64,000 nt of DNA from Deuterostichococcus epilithicus. Its lineage: Eukaryota; Chlorophyta; Trebouxiophyceae; Prasiolales; Stichococcaceae. The stretch covers positions 62,001-126,000 of the forward strand of contig JAVTLE010000019.1 of NCBI GenBank assembly GCA_033439295.1, read 5' to 3'. The position numbers and the translations under genes were made by a program. The notes below the pieces were generated by a model. The model searched no databases. It saw only the letters and a list, made by a program, of their open reading frames with translations, and had not been told where the DNA came from. Shown here one piece after another: positions 1 through 11,000 of this stretch (positions are counted from its first letter, which is position 1; every line of letters begins with the position of its first letter).

Positions 1-15
1 CCCTCCTGCCCGCAG

Positions 16-639
16 CTGCGGCATTCCCTCAAAACCGCCGGTCGCGGCGCGCCCGCTGACGCAGCTCGCAGAGTACTCGGTCAACGCCCACAAGTCGGGC
101 ACCCTGCAGCACACCGACTTCCTCAAGGTGGGGCGCCAGAGCTCGATCTTCATGAAGTGGCTGGGGGGAAACAGAGCGAACAGAGGCTTCGGGCTCCTGG
201 ATGTCCCTCGCTGTTCCTCCCAGCTGTCCCGGTGCAAGAAGTGCAAATGTCACGCTGGGCTTTGCCAACGAGCGCATGTGGATGCGCCCAAGCAGTCTCA
301 AACAGCGGCGGCGGCGGTGGCTTTGGCGGCGATGGCAGGGAGAGCATTGGAAGGGGCCGACCCGGAATGGGAGTGAGCAGCTGACGGGCCTGCCCCTGGT
401 GCAAGCCGCTGTCAACTCACCGCATCACGAACGCGTGCCCCTGTCCGCAGGAGTGGGAGAACCACCCGGACGTGCTGTACGCGCACCCGCTGGTGGCGGC
501 CGGCAAGAAGGTGGTCGGCGGCGGCGACGGCCTGCCCACCTGGGTGTGCGAGATGATGGTCACCAAGCCCACGGTGGAGGAGGCCATCGAGTTCGTGACG
601 CACATCGAGCAGAGCCTGCAGGTGGGCTTTGCTTGCTAG
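16..639 (+). CDS. 3' end of an unrecognised gene (partial)
   Basis: Two exons are supported. Exon 16-127 follows a CCCGCAG acceptor and ends AAG|GTGGGG in phase 0. Exon 451 onward follows TGTCCGCAG and stays in frame to a stop at 637-639, although CAG|GTGGGC at 621/622 could instead be a donor. The joined peptide is soluble and mixed in charge, with motifs such as EYSVNAHKSGTLQHTDF and TWVCEMMVTKPTVEEAIEF. I do not recognise the family. The start lies left of the window. Third codon positions are strongly G/C, as in the confirmed genes nearby, which supports real coding. It is co-oriented with UPF1 about 0.8 kb downstream. Confidence 0.5.
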
Positions 640-648
640 GGTTTAGGG
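638..648. repeat. Telomere-like micro-tract (GGGTTTAGGG)
   Basis: AGGGTTTAGGG lies at or just after the end of the left-edge gene. One of several short TTTAGGG-type tracts in non-coding parts of the window. Confidence 0.6.
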
Positions 649-1423
649 TGTGTGCCCTTCACTTGTTGCAAGCTCTCGAGGTGTGCCTTTTCGCCAAGGG
701 CTGCAACCTTACCGCAGTGGAAGAGAAATCTGCCGCACAACGTCACGCAGATGCGTGGCAGAGTGGCGCTGTGATACCCCATGCTTGGTTGCCTCCTGAC
801 AGATGTGTGATTGATGCAGTTGCCGATCGCATGATGCACCACGGGGAGCGCACATGAACTGCCGCTGGGACAGGCGGGCCGGCGTGGGGTGACATGCGGC
901 AGCCTTCACGGCCTGGAGCAGCAATCGGCAGCCGAGGTGCAGCAGAATTGACGCAGCAGGGGCTTGCGCCGCCAAAACATTGGGTGTCCTCCTCGAAGGC
1001 GCTTGTCGGCGCAGCTCTCCCCTTGAAGTAGGACATCGCTTGCATACCAGCGTGTCATTTGTCTATTCGGCGGCTCGGTCTTCAGGCTCCATTCAGTGAT
1101 TTACCTAGCGGCTGCATGCGCTTCGCCGACGGCCCCTAGAGTCTAGATGGCGCCGCGTAGAGGGGCGACTGGCTGATATGCAAATTTAATTGCGACCGAC
1201 TCTGTGTGCTGCTTTGAAAGGCTGATTTATACATGGCTATGCTACCATCTCTGAGCAAACGTCACACACTCGTGTGCAGCAGGCCATCCCAGTGTTGGAG
1301 TCGTGCTCTTAGCTCATCTCTGGGGTTTTAGGTAGCGCGCCATGGTCGCAGCATGCTGCAGCCAGCAGCTCAGACTGGACAGTTCCGAGCCTGCGATCGT
1401 ACTGACGCCGGGAGCCGCTGTTG
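649..1423. other. Spacer before UPF1
   Basis: No convincing exon was found. GC is lower than in the genes and all frames are broken. It should hold the 3' UTR of the left-edge gene and the promoter and 5' UTR of UPF1. I saw no clear TATA box. Confidence 0.5.
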
Positions 1424-4400
1424 ATGACGAGCCACACGTATGGAGGTGGCCTTGGCACGCAGACGGGGACAGTCGAAAACTCACAGTATGGAGACACTGG
1501 CGCCTCTCAGCTGGACCCGACAGCACATGGGGCAGACTACGGGTTCTTGGACTTCACCCAGCAGGATCCCGTCGGCGCGTCAGATGGCGCGAACGGCGGC
1601 TCGTACCAGTTCACATCCTTCAGCCAGGCATTGACCTGCGCATTCTCAATTTGCCCTCGGAAGCGCTGCGCGGTGTTGTGAAATCCTTCCAAACTCCCAT
1701 GCTGCAGTTCAATGATGCACGTAACGCTGGAGATGAACGCTGCGTGACCTGCCCAAGGAGTGCGATACATCGATGGCCGCTCAGCGCCCGCACCACCGAG
1801 GCTGGCTGCCATGCGTGCAGGATGTCGGCGACTGGGGAGACGGCGGGTCGCAAGCCGCGGCAGTGGTGAGCCTCCGATTTTGATGGAGTCTGGCCGACAA
1901 CATGCATGCATTGTGGCATGCATGTTTCAGTGCCGCCCAGCAGGCCGCCCATCTCTGAAGCCAGCTGCGTCTTTGCCACTTCGCCGAGAAACATCACGTC
2001 GCTTCTCAATGACACTGCCAAATCCTCCTGTACAGGCCAATGCGGCACTGGACCCGATTGGCGGCGCGGCGGACGGCTTGAGCCAGCTGCGTTTTGAGGA
2101 TGGCGGCTTTGAGCCGGAGGACCGCAGCGGCGCCGCCTCGGAGCGGGAGCTGCCGCCCTGGGCCTGCGTGTGCGCAGAATGACTCTAACTATCATTCAAA
2201 CACCAATCAAACTATATGACGTCATGTCGCATCTGTCGCAATGCCACCGCAGAGGTGCCGTTGCACGGCAGGAGCTCCATGTGCAGCGCAGTCTGCCGCC
2301 CTGGGCCAGTGCCTGTGCGTGCATCACCAGCCTTGTCGCTTTTCGGGAACATTGCATCGCAGCACACGGCGTTGTGAAGGTGCAGCAAAGGCGCAAACTG
2401 ACTTCAGTGTCGAATCACTTCCGCCGCACCAACGGCAGACGGCGCCGCCTTTGGGCAGACGGTGGCTGACGTGGGCATGCGTTTGTGTGCGTGCGCAGGT
2501 ACTGCGGCATCCACTCGCCAGCGAGCGTGGTCCGGTGCCTGACCAGCGGCAAGTGGTTTTGCAATGCGCGCATCCAGGCCTCCGCCTCCTGCATCGTCAC
2601 GCATCTGGTGCGCTGAGTTTCCTGCTACCGTGCGATGCTCTGGCTCCGTCCACCAGCACCTACATCCGTGCTCTGTTGCGTCTCTAACAGGAGGCGGATT
2701 GCTGCAGTGAAGCCACTTGGTGCTGCATAAATCATCTGACGCGAGCCGGCATCATGCATCTCCAGACCCTCAGATGATCCCTGCATCAACCATCGTCGCA
2801 TGCAGGTCAAGGCGCGGTGCCGGGAGGTGGCACTGCACAAGGACAGCCCGCTTGGCGATGCGGTGCTGGAGTGCTACGCCAGCGGCAACCGCAACGTGTT
2901 TGCGCTGGGCTTCGTGCCTGTCAAGTCTGAAAATACGGTGTGCCTCTGGCCAGTGAAGTCGGACTCGCACTGCGGCAGATGCATGCGAGCTGCCTGGTGG
3001 ACCCTGCATGCAGAGCCAACATCCAACCGGATTGAGTTGCCCGGTCGATTGTCTGCATGTACCCCTTGGTATTGTTTCCTGCGGTGGGTCTCAGGAACAG
3101 CATTGGGGCTTGCTTGAGGCCACAAGCTCAAGCAGCACGAAACCGAATCTTTCGGTCATTTACAACTAGGCAAAGCAACAACATCCGCGTGGCGCCGCCG
3201 GCACGGGATGTGCCACTAGGGGCTCCACCAGGCGAGGAGGAGCCGGAGCCGGCTTTGGAACTCCTGTCAGTGTCAGACCGTGACGCCCAACACCGCCTTG
3301 TGCGTTGCCAGGTGGTGCTGCTGGCGCGGGATACGCCGGCGGGGGCACCCGCCGTCAAGGAGCTGGGCCTGGACCTGGCGCTGTGGCAGCCGCTCATCGC
3401 AGACCGCCAGTTCGTGGACTGGCTGGTCAAGCACCCCTCGGACCAGGTGCGCGCCGCTGGAAGGCGGCTGCGCGCAGCTTTTGGCGGAGGAGGAAGGAGG
3501 AGGCGCTGCGATGTGTCAGGCTCACAGCACAGGAGGCGACCGTGAGGCAGCTGACTGATGCGCAACACACGGCCGTCTGAAATGTGAGCCAAACAGTTCT
3601 AAGCAATGGTGAACAACAGTCTGGCATGGACATCCAAAAATTGACATAGTCTGGTTGCGCAGCTGTGCCTTAGGCGCGGCTGCGGGCGCAGCACCCGGCT
3701 CCGCCGAAGCCGTGCAAAAACGGAAGCCAGCGCGATCGATTGGATGGAGACACGTAACATGCCTCCCCATCAGCGCCTGGTGTCAGCTCCTGACCTCCAC
3801 CCGCTGCACGCCGCAGGAGCGGCTGCGGGCGCGGCACCTGACCCCCGCGCAGATCACGCGGCTGGAGGAGGCGTGGAAGGCGCGGCCCGATGCGAAAGTG
3901 GAGGACCTGGACGCGCCAGGGGAGAACGAGGAGGCCGCCCCGGTGGCGCTGCGCTACGAGGTGCGATCCAGAGTCCATTTCTCACATGTTCCGTTGCCTG
4001 TTCCATGTAGTGTGCCAGGTGGGTCGACTGGTCCAGAGGGGCGCTGCCTCGTTTCTGCGGTCCCGACGTCGCAAAGAAGAAGGTGCGGCAGCAGAGGAGG
4101 ACGAGCGTGCCCCGCCCGCGGTGCTGCTGCGCTACGGGGTGGAAGTGCGCTTGCCGAACGCCGCGGCTCAGGTGACCCTGCCTGCGTCTGGAACGCGCGG
4201 GGTTCGCATGCGGATTGCTGGGCACGGCGCGCAGGCGGATGGGAAAGAACTGGAGCTCATGGCTGCCAGCTGGAGGTGCAGGGTGGCTCTGCTGATGTTC
4301 CTCTCCAGTACCTTGCGGCAGGCGGCGTGCGGCAGCGGGCTCCCGCCGAGGCTGCGTAGCGCTGACGGGCTGCTTTTGGACCTGTTCAGACGAGGTCCTC

Positions 4401-5004
4401 TACGCGGCGCCGCAGCACGCGCACGAGGCAGGCCGCCACCGTCCTGCCGCAAGGCTTGCAGATCCGCCACAGTCCTTCCAGCAGGCCTGCCAACTTCCGC
4501 TGCCCGCACACAGGACGCGTACCAGTACCAAAACACCTTTGGGCCGCTGGTGAAGACGGAGGCGGACCACGACAAGGCAGTGCGGGAGGGGCAGAGCCGC
4601 GAGGGCGTGTCCGTGCGCTGGGACATGGGGCTCAACCGCAAGCGGCTGGCTTTCTTTTCCTTTCCCCGTGACGAGGCGCAGCTGCGGCTGGCGCCCGGTG
4701 CGCGGCGCTGCATCACTGCTGCACTGACGCGGCGGACTTGTGCATGTTCCGTACTCTTTGCCGCCCCTGCTGCTTGGCAGGGCCGCCTGCTTCCTCTTGG
4801 CTGGGGCTGTGTTATCCCAAGCGCTGGGGCCACAGGGCATGACATGCTGGAATTCAGGAGACTTGGGCGACTTCGGCTCCATGGCTGACTTGTGGCTGCT
4901 TGCTCTTGGAGCGGCAGCGATGGTGCGCGCAAGCTGACGGAACGTGTCAATCGGCCCGCCATCATGGCGTGCGCTTCGCTGTCGCACCCAGTTGCAGCAT
5001 GGCC

Positions 5005-5060
<56 letters not shown>

Positions 5061-8000
5061 TGCAGCGTGACTGCGGGCTGAGGCAGCATCGGCGCCGCAT
5101 GATGCACAACAGGCAGGACTCAGGCAGGTCTGACATGAGCCAGCGAGCCATTCCATCATTTGCAACCTCAGGTGACGAGATGCGGCTGCGACACCCGGCG
5201 CCCAACATCGGCGTCCCACCCTGGACGGGCACCGGCACCATCGTCCGCGCCGGCGGCGCGGTATGCAATTCTTCCTCCAGCTGAGCCCTCTAGGCACAAT
5301 CACAAAGGGTGCCTGCACCAGCACAAGCTCGCTGGGCTCTCTTGGCCGGCGTGAAAGCCTCTGCCGGCCTCTGAAGCTTTGGCCGGACAGCCAGGCTCAT
5401 GATTGCGATTGCACGAACAGCGCAGTAGCGCCGCAGGGCTCGGAGGAGGTGGCGCAGCATTGGTGGGAGGAGAACCGTGCTGCCGGCGCCCGTATGCACC
5501 CACTCCGAGAGCTCACCGGCCGCCAATTTTCTGTCCAGAGCACAGCCGGGTTCACTGCTGGGTTGCCGTTTCGATGCCAAGCAGGGCTCGGAAGAAGTGG
5601 CGCTGGAGCTGCGCGAGGGGAAGGGCGCGCCGCCGGCACCGACGGACGTCATCACCGGCTGGGCGGTGGAGTTCGTGTGGAAGGGCACCACCTTCGAGCG
5701 CATGCAGCGCGCCATGCGCGTGCTGGCAGTCGAGGAGACCTCCGTTTCGGGGTACCTGTACCACCGGTGCGCCATTTCTGTTTCCGTCCGGTTTTCTGTT
5801 TGTGAGCTTCGATCCAAGACTCCGAATCTCGAAGATCTACAAATTTACTTGGGGCATGCTGGCCGTGGACGGACAACTGTGTCGAACCACGCGCACCGTC
5901 AAAGCGCCTGGGTTCTGTCGGGGGTGTTTGACATCGTGATCGTGACGTCACTTGGGATGCGCTGCTTGGCAGCTGAGTTGCATGTCGTGGATCACTCGAC
6001 AGGGATCGGATTCGCAAATGCGTGCTCTGCTTGCAGCCTGCTGCAGTCCTCGAACAGACTGTGGTCTCTCCGCAGTTCTCAGGGTTGTGTGGGGGCATCT
6101 CCGCCTGCCACGACCACTGCCTGTATGGCACCCGCGACTCTCAGACACCTGGCCCAGTCGCCAAGCAACACAGACCCTGCACAGGACTTGCATGCTCAGC
6201 CGGCCGCTCCGCTTGCCCCGCAGGCTGCTGGGGCACGACATCGAGGCGGCGGCGCTGCGGGCGGAGCTGCCGGCTCGGCTGTCGGCGCCCGGCCTGCCGG
6301 AGCTCAACCACTCGCAGGCGGCCGCCGTGCGGGCAGTGCTCCAATCGCCGCTGTCCCTCATTCAGGGTGGGCGCACGTGCAAGGCTGCGAAACCCAGGAC
6401 ATCACGCGGCGCAGTGTGGGGCCTCTGGGCCGTCTGCGGCTGCAGCAGCAGCTGAAAGTGCCGTCTCTCTCGTCCTTTGCTGGTCAGCTGTCAGCATTTG
6501 TTTTTTCGTTTTGGAGAACCGCCAGTCCGGGGTTGCTCAGGCTGTGCGTGCTACATCGCTGCAGGGCCGCCTGGCACGGGCAAGACGGTGACATCCGCCT
6601 CCATCGTGTACCAGCTCGTCAAATCCGGCACCGGCCAGGTGGGCCAATTCCTCCTCACCAGCGCTGTCCTCTGGGGGGGACACGTGCTGCAGGGCGGGGC
6701 CTGGGCCTGAGCCCCACCCAGTGCCCAGCACCAAGATGACTGCAGGGATGGCTGCCTGTTTCCCGAGGAACAACTCCAGCAGGCTCGTTTTGCCGGCCGG
6801 TGGTCACTTTGCTGCTTCAATAACCCCGATCGAAGGAAAGTGCTGTCGGCGGCATTGTCTCATGTGGCGGGAGACGGGCTGCCTGGAAGACAGTGGCTTG
6901 GAAACCATCAGGCTTGTAAAAATGTGTCCCTTGTTAAACACCCCCTCCAATGCCTGCGCGCAGGTGCTGGTGGCGGCGCCGTCCAATGTGGCGGTGGACC
7001 AGCTAAGCGAGAAGCTGGACTTTGCGGGGCTCAAGGTGGTGCGCCTGGCGGCGCGCTCCCGCGAGGAGGTCGCCTCCCCGGTGGAGCACCTCACGCTGCA
7101 CTACCAGGTGCCCGCCACCTCGGTCATGCCCACCAGCTTCTCTGCTAAGTGTATGTGGATTCTGCTCCTGCAGCTGCTGCGCCCTCGCCTGGACTGCCTG
7201 GCAGCGCCGCTTTTTCCCCACCCGCGCTTCCGGTGCCACCTCTCTGGATGCGGCTCTGGTCTCCGCTGCAGCAGCGTGCAGTCGGCGGCAGTGTCACGCT
7301 GCTGCAGATGCCTGGCGTTGCCGCTGCCGCCGCTGCTGTGTGCATGTGACTGGCAAAACCGCATGTCTAAGCATCACGACCCCTGCTCCGACCACACCCC
7401 CAGGTGCGGCACCTGGAGCTGCCGGGCCGCGAGGACCTGCGCAAGCTGCAGCAGCTGCGGGAGGAGCAGGGCGAGCTGAGCGCCGGTGACGAGGCGCGGC
7501 TGCGCCGCCTGCAGCGGGGGCTTGAGAAGGACCTGCTCGCGTCGGCGGACGTGGTGTGCACCACCTGCGTCGGCGCGGGCGACCCGCGGCTGTCCAACTT
7601 CCGCTTCCGCAAGGTGCGGGCTGGTCGGCATGCATGCACGGGCGGGTCTCGTTTTTCGAAGTCTAAGGGGGCAGCGACACTCGGGAGAAGGCGCCGGGGT
7701 AGGACTTTCGTGCCACGCGGCCTGAACTGCTTTGGGCGCGGGCGGCCTGACGGTCAGGATGTCATCTTGGTCACGCGTCAGGCCTGAGATTCCGAAGCGG
7801 CACGCTGCCCCTTGGTCCAAGTTCTGTCTAGACGACGGAGCAGCAGGGTCGGAGCGTCTGGCAACACTGCAGCTTCCTTTTCCCAGCTTGCTTGCTCCAC
7901 ACAGGCGCTGCAAAAGGGGGGATGAAGCGACGTGCGGGCAGGCGGACGATGCTGCACCAGAGCGTGATCCAGTTCATGAACATACTCGGTTCCCCATTGA

Positions 8001-11000
8001 ACCACAGGTGCTGGTGGACGAGTCGACGCAGGCAACAGAGCCGGAGGCGCTCATCCCCCTGGTCATGGGCGCCAAGCAGGTGCCATGTCAGTCTCGAGAT
8101 CGTCGCTCTCAGTGCACATATCGACGGGCGCATCGCTCGGTCGAGAAAACTCGGGCGTGGACGAGCCCGGGTGCCTTGTGAGTGCCTGGACACGAAACAG
8201 CGCTCTCCCACCTGGGGCACTGTCAAGTATGCCAATGCGGAATTCATGCCCGCGCAGACCCGCCTGCACGCTGCTGGTCGCTGCCGCCGCACGCACCGAC
8301 GTCCACGCTGGCGCTTGTCGCTGCCCGCAGGTGGTGCTGGTGGGCGACCACTGCCAGCTGGGACCGGTGGTCATGGACAAGGCTGCGGCGCGCGCCGGGC
8401 TGGGGCAGAGCCTCTTCGAGCGCCTGGTGCTGCTCGGCGCCAAGCCCCACCGCCTGCAGGTGGGCGCCCAGCTGCAGCCTGCTGCTCCCCTTCGTACCAT
8501 TGTAGCCTGCTGCTCTCCTCCATGCCATTGCAGCCTGCTGCACTCCTCCATGGTCTTGATGTGTGCGGCCAATAATGCAGCAGAAGCTGCGGTCTCGCCC
8601 TGCACCGCGCCTCCGCTACCGGGCGGTGGCGACTGCCCGGTCCGGCAGCACCTGCACTACTTCGCACCGTAAATGCACGGTCCCAGCAGGGTGACAGCTG
8701 CACAGCTCAGCAGCGACCCACCAACAGAGCTTTGCAGCACCATCACGGACGAGCACCGACCTGGTCACGCGGCTTGACCATCTGCGTTCGTCGCCCTGCC
8801 GCAGGTGCAGTACCGCATGCACCCGGCGCTGTCCGAGTTCCCGTCCGACGCCTTTTACGAGGGCAGCCTGCAGAACGGCGTCGGCGCCGCGGAGCGCTCC
8901 GCGCCGGGCGTCGCCTTCCCCTGGCCGGCGCCCGACCACCCACTCATGTTCTACGCGCAGCTGGGGCAGGAGGAGATCTCCCCCTCCGGCACCTCCTACC
9001 TCAATCGCACAGGTGCGACAAACCGCCCACCACCGCACCCACCGTCAACTGATCTCGAGACTGAAGTCGACTGCGACATGGTCCGATCCGATCAAGGGAT
9101 CCATACTCTGCGGTCAAAATTCAGACAACCCTCCTGTCACATCCACCTGGTGTGACCTGGGAAGGGTGTGCGGTTCCACTTGCGCAGCACGCAAAAGCGC
9201 AGCCACCTGAAAGCAAGCTTCGCTGCATTTCATTCAGCTGGCAATCCAAGCCTCTGATGTCAGGAAGACGCGGCGTCTGCCCAAACCCAGGCCAGCGCTG
9301 ACGCACTGGCTCTCGCCCCGCCAATGCCGTGCAGAGGCAGCCACTGTGGAGAAGGTGGTGACGGCGCTGATGCGCGGCGGCGTGACGCCGGACCAGATCG
9401 GCGTCATCACGCCATATGAGGGGCAGCGCGCCCACACCGTCACCACCATGCTGCGGGTGCGCGCCTGCTGCACTAGCTGCTGGAGGTGGCCGTGCTGCAT
9501 GCATGGCCAAATGATGGCTTTGCGCTGAGCTTAGTCGCACCTCCGGCGCTGGCAGAGATGTGGCTCGCGCTCTGGGGGCCCAGGTAGAGTCCTGCAGTAT
9601 CTGATAAATGGCCTGATGTCGTGGGGCTGTGTTCCCACAAGCCGTTTTTCTACTCCGCTTCCTGACGTTATCCCAGGTCTGCGCCTCAGACGCTTTACTA
9701 GCCCTCCGCAGGTGGGGCCGCTGCGACAGGCGCTGTACGGCGAGATCGAGGTCGCCAGCGTGGACAGCTTCCAGGGTCGGGAGAAGGACTACATCATCCT
9801 GTCGTGCGTCCGCTCCAACGAGCACCAGGCGCGCTCTCTTGTGTGCACAGCGGTCACAGCCGATCACCGGACTCCTGCGCCACAGGTCACCACCACATTT
9901 GGCCTCGACGCCTGCTTTGGCTGCGCCAGGCCGCACGAGGGTGCCTGGCCAGCACGGGGCGCCGCCGCCGGCGCCCTGGCGCTGCTGGCGGTCTGGCACG
10001 TTGAGTGGGCCGTGAGCCTGGCAGCGATGGCACCAGCGTCAGCAGAGCCGCGAGCCTGGCAGCAACGGCTGAGCCTCTGCAGGGCCGTCGCTGCCACCCA
10101 CACCCACACTCAGCTTGCTGTCCACTAGGCTGCGCCGGCACCAACTCGGCATTGGGTAGCCTGAAAGGTCCCCCGACCCGACTAGCTTGAAGCTTGATGC
10201 CATACCCCCGCTTTCCTCCTCAATCCTTGCGCAAGCTGCCTCTGTTCGCAACACCTGCAACACCTGAGCAGGGGGTGGCCGAGCCTTTCAGGGTTTGGGG
10301 CGCATCATAATGCGGTGCCTCCAGGTCACTGAGAACGCGTATCTGGCTCCGCTGCACAGGGCATCGGCTGCCCGTCAGACCTGACAGGCACCTCGACGCG
10401 GCGCTCACGCTGGCGGCAGCACCGTCTCACCTCCCCAAGGCCACTTGCCCGGTTTCCGTGAGCACTGCTGACGTCCTCCCTAACATGATCCAATATGATA
10501 TCGCCGCGCAGGGCATCGGCTTCTTGTCGGACCCTCGGCGCCTCAACGTGGCGCTCACGCGCGCGCGGCTGGGCGTCGTGGTTCTGGGAAACCCGCGGGT
10601 GCTGTCCAAGAGCGGGCTGTGGAACGCGCTGCTGTGCCACTTCCGGGAGGCGGGCGCCCTCGTGGAGGGCCCCCTGTCCAACCTCAAGCAGAGCCTCGTG
10701 CAACTGTCGCGGCCCATCCGGGTGCGGCGCCCCTGATGTTGCTTGCCACCAGTCACTCACGGGCTCGGCGATGTTTTCAGGCTCAGGAACGGCGCACTTG
10801 GTGCCGTCAGTTCTGTTTGACTTCAAGCAGAGCCGCGTCCATCGGGCGGCGCTGCACCTGCCGGCGCTGCACCTTCCCTCGAGCCGCGCTGCATCGCGAC
10901 TCGTGCTGGCTGTCATGCACCTCCCGACCGATGCTGATGTCGTTCGGAGTTCTTTCGCCTGTGCAGCGCTGGGTGCCATGCATCCTGGCAGTCCTGCATC

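Noticed and set aside
4168-5268. 366-codon minus-strand ORF antisense to UPF1
   Set aside because: It contains an 18-residue poly-Cys run made by the CAG repeat and overlaps well-supported UPF1 exons.
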